Assembly: GCF_050753365.1 (NCBI RefSeq)
Contig: NZ_JBLZFY010000011.1
Location: 1 to 64,000, forward strand
DNA length: 64,000 bases
Direction: 5' to 3'
From: Geminocystis sp050753365
GTDB lineage: Bacteria; Cyanobacteriota; Cyanobacteriia; Cyanobacteriales; Cyanobacteriaceae
Notes under the pieces: generated by a model
What the model saw: only the letters and a program-made list of their open reading frames with translations
What the model was told of the DNA's origin: nothing
Databases searched by the model: none
In this document: positions 52,377 through 61,467 of the stretch, in pieces
Layout of the letters: each line of letters starts with the position of its first letter
Position numbering within the stretch: the stretch's first letter is position 1
Translations under genes and position numbers: made by a program

Positions 52377-53516
52377 ATGTTTTTAAAGAAAATTAAGTTA
52401 AGTTATTTTCGTAATTACATCGAAGAAGAAATTATTTTTCATAGTAATAAAATTATTATATTGGGAGATAATGCCCAAGGAAAATCAAATTTGTTAGAAT
52501 CGATCGAACTATTATCGAGTTTAAAAAGTCATCGTACCAGTAGAGATCAAGACTTAGTTTATAAAGAGCGAATTTATAGTAAAATTATCGCTGATATTAG
52601 TAGAAAATTTAGTGATTATAACTTAGGGATTTTATTACCCTTAAAAGGTAAAAGAGAATTAACGGTTAATCAGGAAAAAGTGAGTAAAAATTTAGACTTT
52701 TTAGGAGTAGTTAATACTGTTCTTTTTTCCAGTTTAGATATAGATTTAGTTAGAGGCTCACCAGAATATAGAAGAACTTGGGTTGATAATCTTTTAGTAC
52801 AATTAGAACCAGTATATTGTTATATCATTAAACAATATAATTTAGTATTAAAACAAAGAAATGCACTATTAAAAAACTTTAAAAAATTAGGCATTAATCA
52901 TTATAATGAATTATCATCTTTTCAAGAATTAGAATTAAAATTATGGGATGATAAATTAATCGAAAATGCCTGTCGAGTTATGAGAAGAAGGCGGAGAGTT
53001 TTAGAAAAATTAGAGCCTTTTGCTAAGTTTTGGCATACCCAAATTAGTGATAAAACAGAAAAATTAGAAATTATTTATCTCCCTAATATTACCTATAAAA
53101 AAGACGATATTGACGAAATACATCACAATATTAAACTCCAAATCGAAGCAAAACGTAATGGAGAAATTTCGATCGGCACTACTTTAGTAGGACCTCATCG
53201 AGACGAGATTGATTTTCTTATCAACGACTCTACCGCTAGAAATTATGGCTCACAAGGGCAACAGCGAACATTAGTATTAGCTCTCAAGTTAGCAGAATTG
53301 CAACTAATTGAGGAGGTCATAGGTGAACCGCCTTTGTTATTATTAGATGATGTAATGGCAGAATTAGATTTGAAACGACAACAGCAGTTATTAGACTCTT
53401 TAGGTAATCGTTTTCAAACTTTTATTACCACGACTCACCTTAATTATTTTGATGATAAATTGTTAGAAGAAGCTCAAATTATTCATATCGAAAAAGGAAG
53501 AATCATCCAGAATTGA
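52377..53516 (+). CDS. recF: DNA replication/repair protein RecF
   Basis: An ATP-binding SMC-like protein that helps load RecA at gaps. Walker A is LGDNAQGKSNLLE near residues 31-43; the signature is YGSQGQQRTLVLALKLAEL; Walker B is PPLLLLDDVMAELD near 322-335; a conserved TTTHL follows. Start is ATG at 52377 (MFLKKIKLSYFRNY); a TTG two codons earlier is less likely. Length about 379 is normal. dnaA and dnaN are not adjacent, as usual in cyanobacteria. Confidence 0.95.
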   Translation: MFLKKIKLSYFRNYIEEEIIFHSNKIIILGDNAQGKSNLLESIELLSSLKSHRTSRDQDLVYKERIYSKIIADISRKFSDYNLGILLPLKGKRELTVNQEKVSKNLDFLGVVNTVLFSSLDIDLVRGSPEYRRTWVDNLLVQLEPVYCYIIKQYNLVLKQRNALLKNFKKLGINHYNELSSFQELELKLWDDKLIENACRVMRRRRRVLEKLEPFAKFWHTQISDKTEKLEIIYLPNITYKKDDIDEIHHNIKLQIEAKRNGEISIGTTLVGPHRDEIDFLINDSTARNYGSQGQQRTLVLALKLAELQLIEEVIGEPPLLLLDDVMAELDLKRQQQLLDSLGNRFQTFITTTHLNYFDDKLLEEAQIIHIEKGRIIQN

Positions 53517-53781
53517 GAATTAAGAATTGATAGCTTAATTTGTATTTTTTCCTTCTTACTTCCGAATCAATAATTTAAGATTTGTTAACTCAGGAATAAG
53601 CTATGATAGAATAAAAATTATCAATGTATTTTGAACACGAAATAGAGCAGTTCGATCGAATTTATGATTAAAAATAAGGGATCATTGAAAACTTAACTTT
53701 AATTGATAAATTATCAGAAATAATTGATGGATTTTTGAGAAATTCTTTTATATACTACCTAATAGCTAAAATCTTCTGTTT

Positions 53782-55140
53782 ATGGATGAAACTAATAATA
53801 AGGGTAATATTCTGTTAATTGATGATTTATCAGACAATTTGCGACTATTTAGTGAATTACTGCTGTTAGGCTATAACGTCAATAGTGTCACCAGTGTCAA
53901 AATGACAAGAAAAACTCTCAAAGCAAAACCACCTGATGTTATTCTTTTTAATATTGATACTCCCGAAATAAATTATTATGATATTTGTAAATTTATCCAA
54001 AATCGTCAGCATTTAATCAATATACCTATTCTTGTTATTGTTAACTTAAATCATAATTTTGATAAAGTTAAAGCCTTTGAATGTGGTGTTATTGATTATA
54101 TAACTAGACCGTTCCATCTGCAAGAAGTGATCAAAAAAATAGAGCTACAATTAACTATTCAAAGACAAAAATTTTTCCTAGAAAAAGAAATAAAAAAACG
54201 CAAAAAAATTGAGGATATTTTACAAAATTCTAGGGCATTAATTTTAAGTGTTCTTAATAGTTCCAAGGATGCGATCGCAGCGTTTCGTGCCGTCAGATAT
54301 GCCAAAACCCAAAAGATAAAAGATTTTCGTTGTTTAGTGGTAAACCCCATTTTTGCCAAACTATTTAATCGCCGTCAAAGTGATATTATTGGCAAGTTAG
54401 GATTTAAAAATTTGATTGCTCAAATTAATGCCGACTTGTTTGAAGATTTTGTGGCAGTGGTAGAAACTGGGGAATCATTAGAGCAAGATTTGTACTATTC
54501 TCAAGGAGATGACAACTGCTGGTATCAATTTGTAGCAGTAAAATTAGAAGATGGATTTTCTCTCACGGTGAGAGATATTACGGTGACGAAAAAATTTGAG
54601 ATTCAACTACAAGAGGGTAATCGTCAATTACAATTAATTGCTAACTTAGACGGGTTAACCCAAGTGGCGAATCGGCGTTGTTTCAATAACTATTTAAAGT
54701 CAGAGTGGGAAAAACATCTACAAAAGCAACACCCCCTAACTTTATTGATGATTGATATTGACTATTTTAAACTTTACAATGATCATTATGGACATCAACA
54801 AGGAGACGAGTGTATTTATCGAGTGGCTCAAGGTATCGCCATGATTACTAAACGCCCTACAGATTTAGTAGCCCGTTACGGGGGGGAGGAATTTGCCGTT
54901 ATTTTACCCAATACCACCCTTGAAGTAGGGTTAGTGATAGCGGATTTAATTCAAAGTACTATTTCTTCCTTTGAAATGCCCCACGCAACCTCTAAAGTTA
55001 GCGAATACGTTACTTTAAGTATGGGGGTATCTTGTTTAATACCTGATAAAAATACCACTGCTAATGATTTAGTGGCTAATGCAGACAAGGCTTTATACGA
55101 AGCCAAAAATCAAGGGCGCGATCGAATTATCTTTTTGTAA
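53782..55140 (+). CDS. diguanylate cyclase with degenerate receiver domain
   Basis: A 452-residue protein. Residues 1-130 are a receiver fold, but the phosphoacceptor position is Asn57 (PDVILFNIDTPE), so classical phosphorylation is lost. A helical linker and a PAS-like domain (about 145-270, with RQSDIIGKLG and the closing FSLTVRDITVTKK) follow. The GGDEF domain has a GGEEF active site at about 367-371 and an intact RxxD inhibitory site (RPTD) five residues before it. It should make cyclic di-GMP under product feedback. Confidence 0.9.
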   Translation: MDETNNKGNILLIDDLSDNLRLFSELLLLGYNVNSVTSVKMTRKTLKAKPPDVILFNIDTPEINYYDICKFIQNRQHLINIPILVIVNLNHNFDKVKAFECGVIDYITRPFHLQEVIKKIELQLTIQRQKFFLEKEIKKRKKIEDILQNSRALILSVLNSSKDAIAAFRAVRYAKTQKIKDFRCLVVNPIFAKLFNRRQSDIIGKLGFKNLIAQINADLFEDFVAVVETGESLEQDLYYSQGDDNCWYQFVAVKLEDGFSLTVRDITVTKKFEIQLQEGNRQLQLIANLDGLTQVANRRCFNNYLKSEWEKHLQKQHPLTLLMIDIDYFKLYNDHYGHQQGDECIYRVAQGIAMITKRPTDLVARYGGEEFAVILPNTTLEVGLVIADLIQSTISSFEMPHATSKVSEYVTLSMGVSCLIPDKNTTANDLVANADKALYEAKNQGRDRIIFL

Positions 55141-55170
55141 TTTTAGCTTTTACACAAGAAGCCTCACACC

Positions 55171-57150
55171 CTAACTATAAAGTGAGGGCAAAGTGGTACT
55201 TTCTGAAGGTCGATGCAATACTTCTGTTTGAGGTACACCAATTTTAATACCTGCTAAATCAAAGGCTTCTTTCACTCGCCAACGATATTCTCTCCCGACA
55301 TCCCATTGTTGTATCGGTTTGGTTTTAATCAATACTCTAATCATTATACCCTCATAGTTAATTCGATCGAGCCCTAAAACTTCCGCAGAAGACAACATTT
55401 TTTCTTGCCATTGAGGCTCATCATACATTGCCTCTCCGATATTTTTTAAAATGGTGATGACAGTTTTTAAGTCAGTATCCCAACTTACCTCCACAGTAAA
55501 GTTAACCCTTGACCAATCTTTAGTCATATTAATTACCGTGTTAATTTTACCATTAGGAATCACTGTTAAGTTACCATCTAAGTCTCGCAAAGAAGTAGTA
55601 TAAAGGTTCATTTTTTCCACTAAACCTCCTAAGCCATTGACATTAACAACATCCCCCACGGCATATCGATCGGTAGCGAAAATTAAGATACCATTAAGCA
55701 TATCTTCGACTAAATTACGAGATAAAAATGCAAACACTACTGCGATAGCACCAGCACCAGTTAACACACTGGCATTAATACCGATAAAAGATAAATAGAT
55801 AAAGATACCTAACATAGTAAATAAAACAGTAGTGGCGCCTCGAAGAGCGGGAGAATAAGTATTAATCCGTAATGTCGGGCGATTAGACTCTGGGTGTAAC
55901 TCTTGTTTTTCCTTCGCCCATTCATTCAAGGCATAATCAATCCAAAAATCCACAAACTTATCCAAAAACGCCATCAACATCCAGATAATGGGGAATAATA
56001 ACGCTTGGAGAAAGAAAAGATTGAATAAAAAACGAGTTTCTCTGTAGGTAAAGACGATCGAACCGATGGTAAACAGTACAATAGTAACTTGAGACAAAAA
56101 AGAAAGATTCATCATCAATTCAATCAAATTAATACGCTGTCGAAGAATATTCTGTTTTTTTCTGATACTTTTAGGCAACAGTTTTACTGAGAGTGACATC
56201 CCCTCATTAATTAACTTGATACCTTCATCGATACCCCTAGAAATAATATTCTGAAAACCATTATTCTCTTGAATAGGAGGATGCGACTTTTTCCGAGAAT
56301 CAGGTTTTTTCTCATTATAAGAAATCGAACTATCAGTAACAATAGCTTCTGCATCCACAATCAAACTATTTTCTAAATCTTTCAATTCCAAAAGAATATT
56401 TTTTCGTTGTTTAAAAATAAATTTTTGAAAAATTCGGATAAGATAAATCAATAGTAAGGCTATAAAAACCGTTAGAATAGACACTTGAGTTCGTAATAAA
56501 GGTTGTTGTCTATCCATTTCTAAACCCCAAATGGCTTCACTTAAAGAATCTCTGACTTTGATTCGCCATTGTTGGGCTAAATCTTCCACCGTAGTATTAT
56601 TCGCCCTAGCATCAACTCCCGTAACCGTCAGGATAGTTTGTTGAGTTAATCCTAACTGTGGTTTACCTGCAATAAAAATTACATTTTGATTATTTTCAAA
56701 TCCCACATCCACAATGGGGGTAAGGGGATGAATTGGATTATCACGAGTCAGTAGCCAAAATTTCCAATCTTTAACTTCTGTTAGCTTCCCTAACTCATCG
56801 GAAGCACTAATATTTTCAAAAATCTGTCGAAAAATATATTGAACTAATCTAGCACGTTGTTCTACCTCGATGGCAACTTCTCGTATGGGGCGATTATCTC
56901 TAGCGGCGGCGAGGGTAATTAAATCTTTATACCACGATCGATTAGCATAAAAAAATACATCACTACATAAAAATCTACCACAGTTTCTGGCTCTGTTTAA
57001 ATCCCAAGAGGGGGTTTCTGGTAACTGACTGGTAGGGCTTTCCAAATTAGGAAGAAAAGGGATTGTCGCCAAAACTTGAGGGCTAAAACCCACACAAAAA
57101 AGGAAACTCATTAAAAAGATGAGACAGTATTGAGTTATTTTACGAATCAT
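55171..57150 (-). CDS. MscS-family mechanosensitive channel
   Basis: A 659-residue protein with a signal peptide (YCLIFLMSFLFCVGFSPQVLA), a periplasmic domain of about 190 residues, a membrane span near 222-240 (VSILTVFIALLLIYLI), a charged linker, then the channel module with further spans. The pore helix contains LTGAGAIAVVFAFLSRNLVED, and the beta domain has YAVGDVVNVNGLGGLVEKMNLYTT. It releases solutes on osmotic downshock. It is long for MscS, matching the cyanobacterial large type. Convergent with the cyclase gene. Confidence 0.9.
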   Translation of the reverse strand: MIRKITQYCLIFLMSFLFCVGFSPQVLATIPFLPNLESPTSQLPETPSWDLNRARNCGRFLCSDVFFYANRSWYKDLITLAAARDNRPIREVAIEVEQRARLVQYIFRQIFENISASDELGKLTEVKDWKFWLLTRDNPIHPLTPIVDVGFENNQNVIFIAGKPQLGLTQQTILTVTGVDARANNTTVEDLAQQWRIKVRDSLSEAIWGLEMDRQQPLLRTQVSILTVFIALLLIYLIRIFQKFIFKQRKNILLELKDLENSLIVDAEAIVTDSSISYNEKKPDSRKKSHPPIQENNGFQNIISRGIDEGIKLINEGMSLSVKLLPKSIRKKQNILRQRINLIELMMNLSFLSQVTIVLFTIGSIVFTYRETRFLFNLFFLQALLFPIIWMLMAFLDKFVDFWIDYALNEWAKEKQELHPESNRPTLRINTYSPALRGATTVLFTMLGIFIYLSFIGINASVLTGAGAIAVVFAFLSRNLVEDMLNGILIFATDRYAVGDVVNVNGLGGLVEKMNLYTTSLRDLDGNLTVIPNGKINTVINMTKDWSRVNFTVEVSWDTDLKTVITILKNIGEAMYDEPQWQEKMLSSAEVLGLDRINYEGIMIRVLIKTKPIQQWDVGREYRWRVKEAFDLAGIKIGVPQTEVLHRPSESTTLPSLYS

Positions 57151-57327
57151 TATTCTCCAATCTCGATAACTTCACCTGATATATTAACAGATGTTTGAAG
57201 AAGGAGGAGGAAAAAGCTCACAACTGTAATTTAGGCGAAATAATTTTCAAGATGAAGATGTTTATTTTACCTTCCCAATTTGTTCCTTAAACTGAGATAA
57301 TAGGATCAGAAATTCAACCGTCAGAGA

Positions 57328-57996
57328 ATGCCTAAAGTTATTATCATTGTGAATGCGCAAGTAAACGCAGGAAAAATAAGTCCGACTTCCCCTGTAACGG
57401 AAAAAATGGCGATGGCACTCCGAAACAGTATAATTAGTTGTAATCAAAATAATGAAGTAGAGATTATCGGCGGAGCGCAGTTGTGGTCAAAATCTTTCAA
57501 TAAATTAAATTCCCAAGAAGATATTATTTATTGCCCTTTAACGATTAAGTTACCTGATTGGTTTAATTTTCCAGCTCAACATATCTATTCAGCTTGTAGG
57601 GATTTAGACAAGAGAAGAAAATGGGTTAATCAGCATTTCGGATACAAAACTACCACGGATAATTTATGGTTAGGCAATTTGTGGCTACCAATAATCTTCA
57701 CGGGAGATAACATTATCTATCGAGAAATTATTAGCGAGGGCATCATTCCTAATTCCTATCAACAACCTTACGAATGTCCTTCTCACATTTATCCTTTATT
57801 ACAAACTCTCAGTTATGGGTTATTACAATCCATTCATGCTATCCCTTCTGTTTATTTATTACAGTTTACAATACTAGATGATAACTTAATTTTCGATCGA
57901 ATCTGGCCTTTTCCTGCTACCCCCGCCATTGCATCGATTCATCAAAAACCAGATGATTTATTTAACGCTCATTGGCATTGTTTGAATCCCCATTAA
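57328..57996 (+). CDS. hypothetical protein
   Basis: A 222-residue soluble protein. It begins MPKVIIIVNAQVNAGKISPT and is rich in aromatic residues in its second half (for example WLGNLWLPIIFTGDN, NAHWHCLNPH). No domain recognised. It is probably cyanobacteria-specific. It lies between mscS (divergent) and raf1 (convergent). Confidence 0.6.
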   Translation: MPKVIIIVNAQVNAGKISPTSPVTEKMAMALRNSIISCNQNNEVEIIGGAQLWSKSFNKLNSQEDIIYCPLTIKLPDWFNFPAQHIYSACRDLDKRRKWVNQHFGYKTTTDNLWLGNLWLPIIFTGDNIIYREIISEGIIPNSYQQPYECPSHIYPLLQTLSYGLLQSIHAIPSVYLLQFTILDDNLIFDRIWPFPATPAIASIHQKPDDLFNAHWHCLNPH

Positions 57997-58063
57997 CCTG
58001 AGTTATAAACTAACACCTAGTACAGATGGTGGTGCGATAGAAATTCGATCATCTCAATTCTCA

Positions 58064-59143
58064 TTAATCATCCATTTGCCAAGGTTCGGTTAAATTCCCT
58101 TCATCAAGGATTTTTTTCGGTCTTAAAATGAGTAATAATTGCCCCAAAATAGGATAATCCGGCATAGACGCAAACCATCTAAATTTGGCTCGATCGTCCT
58201 CAGATACCATAAAATAATGGTTAGGATTCCATTCTTTCACTGCTAAATCCACCACAATTAACAACTCTTCCGATTTAGTGCTAATGGCTTTAGGTAAGTC
58301 TTCACTACGACACAAAATAACGGCGGGATGTTTTGCTTTTAAGATAACTTGCCAACTAGGAATACAAACCACTTGGGTATCCTGAGAAATTGTCGTCACC
58401 CCAAAAGGATCGGTTAATGAGAAACTAGGGATATTATCAACATCCTTCACTGTTAAAGGAAATGTACCCACAACGGGCAAAATACAGGGTAACTCCTCAT
58501 CATTTTCTAAACGGTATATGGGCAATAAAGGAGCATTTTGTTGAGGAGAAGTTTCAGTGGCTTCTGTGAGTAACTGCTCAATGAGTTGTCTAGCACTAGG
58601 AGAATGGGCGAATTTCAAGCCTTCCGCAATTAAACGAGCTTTATCCGCTAAGGTTTTTTTCTGACGAGCATTTTTCCAATGTTGATAAGCTACCGCATCC
58701 CCCGGATGATGGGTAAAACCTGTGGGAGGTTGAGATAAGTGAGAAAAATGTTTTATGGCTTTTGCCACCGATGACGCACCATCCACATCTAACTGTTTTT
58801 CTTTGGCTAATCGTGCCGCACCTAGTCTTTCTTCGTGATTTAAAATTCTAAACTCATATAATACATCGCTACGAGGTCCTTGATAATAAGTTAATAAGTC
58901 TTCTTCGGCTTCTCCTTTCACTAAGCTATCATATACTTGACTCGCCACAATGACGAGGTTTTGTTGACTGGTTTGCAATCCAGTTTTTTCAAAGATTTCT
59001 TGCTTTTCTACTTTTGCCTGTTGCAGTTTATGACAGGCTTTACCCCAATCCACCCAACATCCTTCTTTATGCAGTAGGGATGTCATAATGGTTTCTATTT
59101 CTTCGGCAGTAAGGCTATAGTTGTTGCTTTGAGATTCGATCAT
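58064..59143 (-). CDS. raf1: Rubisco accumulation factor 1
   Basis: Assembly chaperone that stabilises Rubisco large-subunit dimers during formation of the octameric core. From the ATG at 59143 it has 359 residues: an N-terminal alpha domain (EETIMTSLLHKEG-like region through YYQGPRSDVLYEFRILNHEERLGAARLA), a linker, and a C-terminal beta domain starting at about 220 (LPIYRLENDEELPCILPVVGTFPLTV). The frame extends to 59212 through heptamer repeats (translated as LLITYYSLLI), which I exclude. rbcL and rbcS are not in the window. Confidence 0.92.
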   Translation of the reverse strand: MIESQSNNYSLTAEEIETIMTSLLHKEGCWVDWGKACHKLQQAKVEKQEIFEKTGLQTSQQNLVIVASQVYDSLVKGEAEEDLLTYYQGPRSDVLYEFRILNHEERLGAARLAKEKQLDVDGASSVAKAIKHFSHLSQPPTGFTHHPGDAVAYQHWKNARQKKTLADKARLIAEGLKFAHSPSARQLIEQLLTEATETSPQQNAPLLPIYRLENDEELPCILPVVGTFPLTVKDVDNIPSFSLTDPFGVTTISQDTQVVCIPSWQVILKAKHPAVILCRSEDLPKAISTKSEELLIVVDLAVKEWNPNHYFMVSEDDRAKFRWFASMPDYPILGQLLLILRPKKILDEGNLTEPWQMDD

Positions 59144-59146
59144 AAA

Positions 59147-59341
59147 AATGAGTAATGAGTAATGAGGAATGAGTAATGAGTAATAAGTAATGAGTAATAA
59201 GTAATGAGGCAAAGGGCAACACTTCGACTACGCTCAGTGCAAGAAGGCAAGAGGCAAAAGTAATAAGGAATATAGGGGTTTAATATATTCAACCCATCCC
59301 ATCTGTCCATCTGTCCACCTGTCCACTTGTCCGCCTATCCT
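59147..59341. repeat. two heptamer repeat arrays upstream of raf1
   Basis: GAGTAAT/AAGTAAT units at 59147-59208, and CTGTCCA-type units (CTGTCCA, CCTGTCC, CTTGTCC) at about 59300-59341, separated by ACTTCGACTACGCTCAGTG, part of which also occurs near 42944. They lie in the raf1 leader. Confidence 0.85.
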
Positions 59342-59345
59342 CTTA

Positions 59346-61178
59346 TTAATTGTTGATCGGTTGTATTTCGTAGTTAAAAGCAGGAGTTAACTCATTGCGC
59401 CATTTACGGATTTCCTCTCGTGCTGAGTTGTAAGCTGATGTACCTGAAGGTATCATCTCCGCTATTCGGATGGCTTGTTCGATCGAATTTAAGGAGTAGT
59501 CTCCCGCAGTTCTTCGAGCCGTCATTAATAATTGTTCAGACCAACGATTGACAGCTTGACGACTTTGGCTTTCCATAGAGGTAGTAGAGGGGATTCTCCG
59601 CGCGATCGAAATAGCAGTAGAAAGGGATTGAGGATCGTTATTTTGGGCAGTTTGATAGGCTCTTTGTAAGTCGTCCTGAGCATTCATTTCACGGCGCCAT
59701 CTTCTGATTTCATTTTGGGATTCGGTATATAATGCCCTGCCTCTACCAATACGACTGGCTACATTAATCGCCTGTTGATAATTATTATTATTGCTTAAAG
59801 CAATTGCTTGATCTAAAATAGGACGATCTTCCACTCTTTCAATATTACGAGTCCATTCTCGAATGGCATCACTAGCTTCACTATATAATGCTCGATCGGA
59901 CTTAATTTGACTAGCTTGATTAATAGCATTTTGCCAAGATTGTAGGTTATTTCCTAACGCCAACTCTCTAGCTTGAGCTAAAATCGGTTTATCCTCTTGA
60001 ATTTGAATCTCCCTTTGCCATTGACGAATTTCTTGACGGGCTTCTCGATATAAAGGATTATCATTACTAACTAATTGAGCTTTGGTGATAGCGGCGTTTA
60101 AATCTCCTATATTGCCACTTCGGGCTAAATCTCTGGCATTGGCTAAATGGGTTAAATCTTCTTTTTGTAATGCCCATGTTTGTAAAAGTTCTCTGGTTTT
60201 ATTATACAGTTTACTCTCACTAGGGATTTGTTCTCCTTCGGCAATAGCTAACTCCATACCTGATACTGTACCAAGATTAGCATTTCTTCCCGCACTGGCT
60301 AAGGTTGTCCAATCTCTTGCTTGATTTTTAAGTTTACTTTGATCTGGAATTTTGGAGGCTAAATCACTTAATCCACTCCAATTATTGTTATCCACAAATC
60401 TAATTGCCATATCGGTAATTTTATTTTCCGCTTCCTCAATTAATTTACTAGCTTCCGCATAAGAATAACTAGAAGGAGGAATAGTTGAGGCGATTTCGAT
60501 GGTTTCAAGATAGTTGTCTAAACCTCCCCGTCTTAAAGTAATATAAGCCCCATCAAGTTGTTTGCTTTCTTCCCTTGCTAAGTTAATGGTTTTAACGGTT
60601 TCTTGATAGCGAGTCGTTTGCCAATAATCGTTATCGATATTCAACAATTTAACAGCCACCAGAAAAGCCTTATTCCATTGAGAATTGCGTAATTCTGTTT
60701 CAACTTCTTCTATAATTGTCTCGGCTTTATCCCAAGTTTCATTCCATTGAGCGATGGTTTCTTCTACCATGCTGTAATTTTCTACGGTGGAGGGAATTTT
60801 ACGAGCGATGGCAATAGCTTCTTCTAATCTACCTTGATTGAGTTCATTTTCTGCTAATTTTAATATATCTGCTGACCATTCTGTGATGTAACGGTTAATT
60901 TCGTTGCGTAGGGGATGATTAGGAGACAATTCTTCTAGCAATGCAATGGCTTTTAAAAGACTATCCACATCATTTTTTTCGGCTTGTAGTTGCGCACAAT
61001 AAATACGATTGGTGGCAGAGCTAAAAAAGAGAGAAATACTATTACAACTAGGATTACTAGGTAAACGCAATAACACAGTAGTTGCTAAAAATCCTATTCC
61101 GCCGAAGCTAACGGCTAAAATTAAACTTAACAACTGCCATGAAATTTTCCAGTTACTATTTTCTGTGTTTGTTGTCAT
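59346..61178 (-). CDS. membrane-anchored repeat protein
   Basis: A 610-residue protein. A cytoplasmic N-terminus and one membrane span (about 13-33, SLILAVSFGGIGFLATTVLL) are followed by about a dozen helical repeats of around 37-45 residues, each with the pattern AI..A..I......YxEA..EIR.W..EI (for example QASQIKSDRALYSEASDAIREW, VASRIGRGRALYTESQNEIRRW). The repeats resemble TPR/SEL1-type solenoids. It is probably a scaffold on the periplasmic side. The family appears cyanobacterial; no function known to me. Confidence 0.75.
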   Translation of the reverse strand: MTTNTENSNWKISWQLLSLILAVSFGGIGFLATTVLLRLPSNPSCNSISLFFSSATNRIYCAQLQAEKNDVDSLLKAIALLEELSPNHPLRNEINRYITEWSADILKLAENELNQGRLEEAIAIARKIPSTVENYSMVEETIAQWNETWDKAETIIEEVETELRNSQWNKAFLVAVKLLNIDNDYWQTTRYQETVKTINLAREESKQLDGAYITLRRGGLDNYLETIEIASTIPPSSYSYAEASKLIEEAENKITDMAIRFVDNNNWSGLSDLASKIPDQSKLKNQARDWTTLASAGRNANLGTVSGMELAIAEGEQIPSESKLYNKTRELLQTWALQKEDLTHLANARDLARSGNIGDLNAAITKAQLVSNDNPLYREARQEIRQWQREIQIQEDKPILAQARELALGNNLQSWQNAINQASQIKSDRALYSEASDAIREWTRNIERVEDRPILDQAIALSNNNNYQQAINVASRIGRGRALYTESQNEIRRWRREMNAQDDLQRAYQTAQNNDPQSLSTAISIARRIPSTTSMESQSRQAVNRWSEQLLMTARRTAGDYSLNSIEQAIRIAEMIPSGTSAYNSAREEIRKWRNELTPAFNYEIQPINN

Positions 61179-61467
61179 AGGTAAAATCGTTTATCTTATA
61201 CAGATGGTAAAATGACTCGATCGAACTAAAAATATCAATGAGTTAATATATAAAGTTGAAAACTAAGTACTAATAATGACAGATAAAATTTGACTTAGCA
61301 TATCTTAACATGACATTTACTATTTAGTTTAACTGTTCCCATAGGTTTCGGTTTATCATCACGGGTTACTCAAAAAGTCTGTCGTTAATTTTCTCGTTGA
61401 TTCTTGGTAGTTTGCGATCGAACTCAGGTTAAAATTAAGGTCGAATATTTTTTTTCAATGAGTGAAA

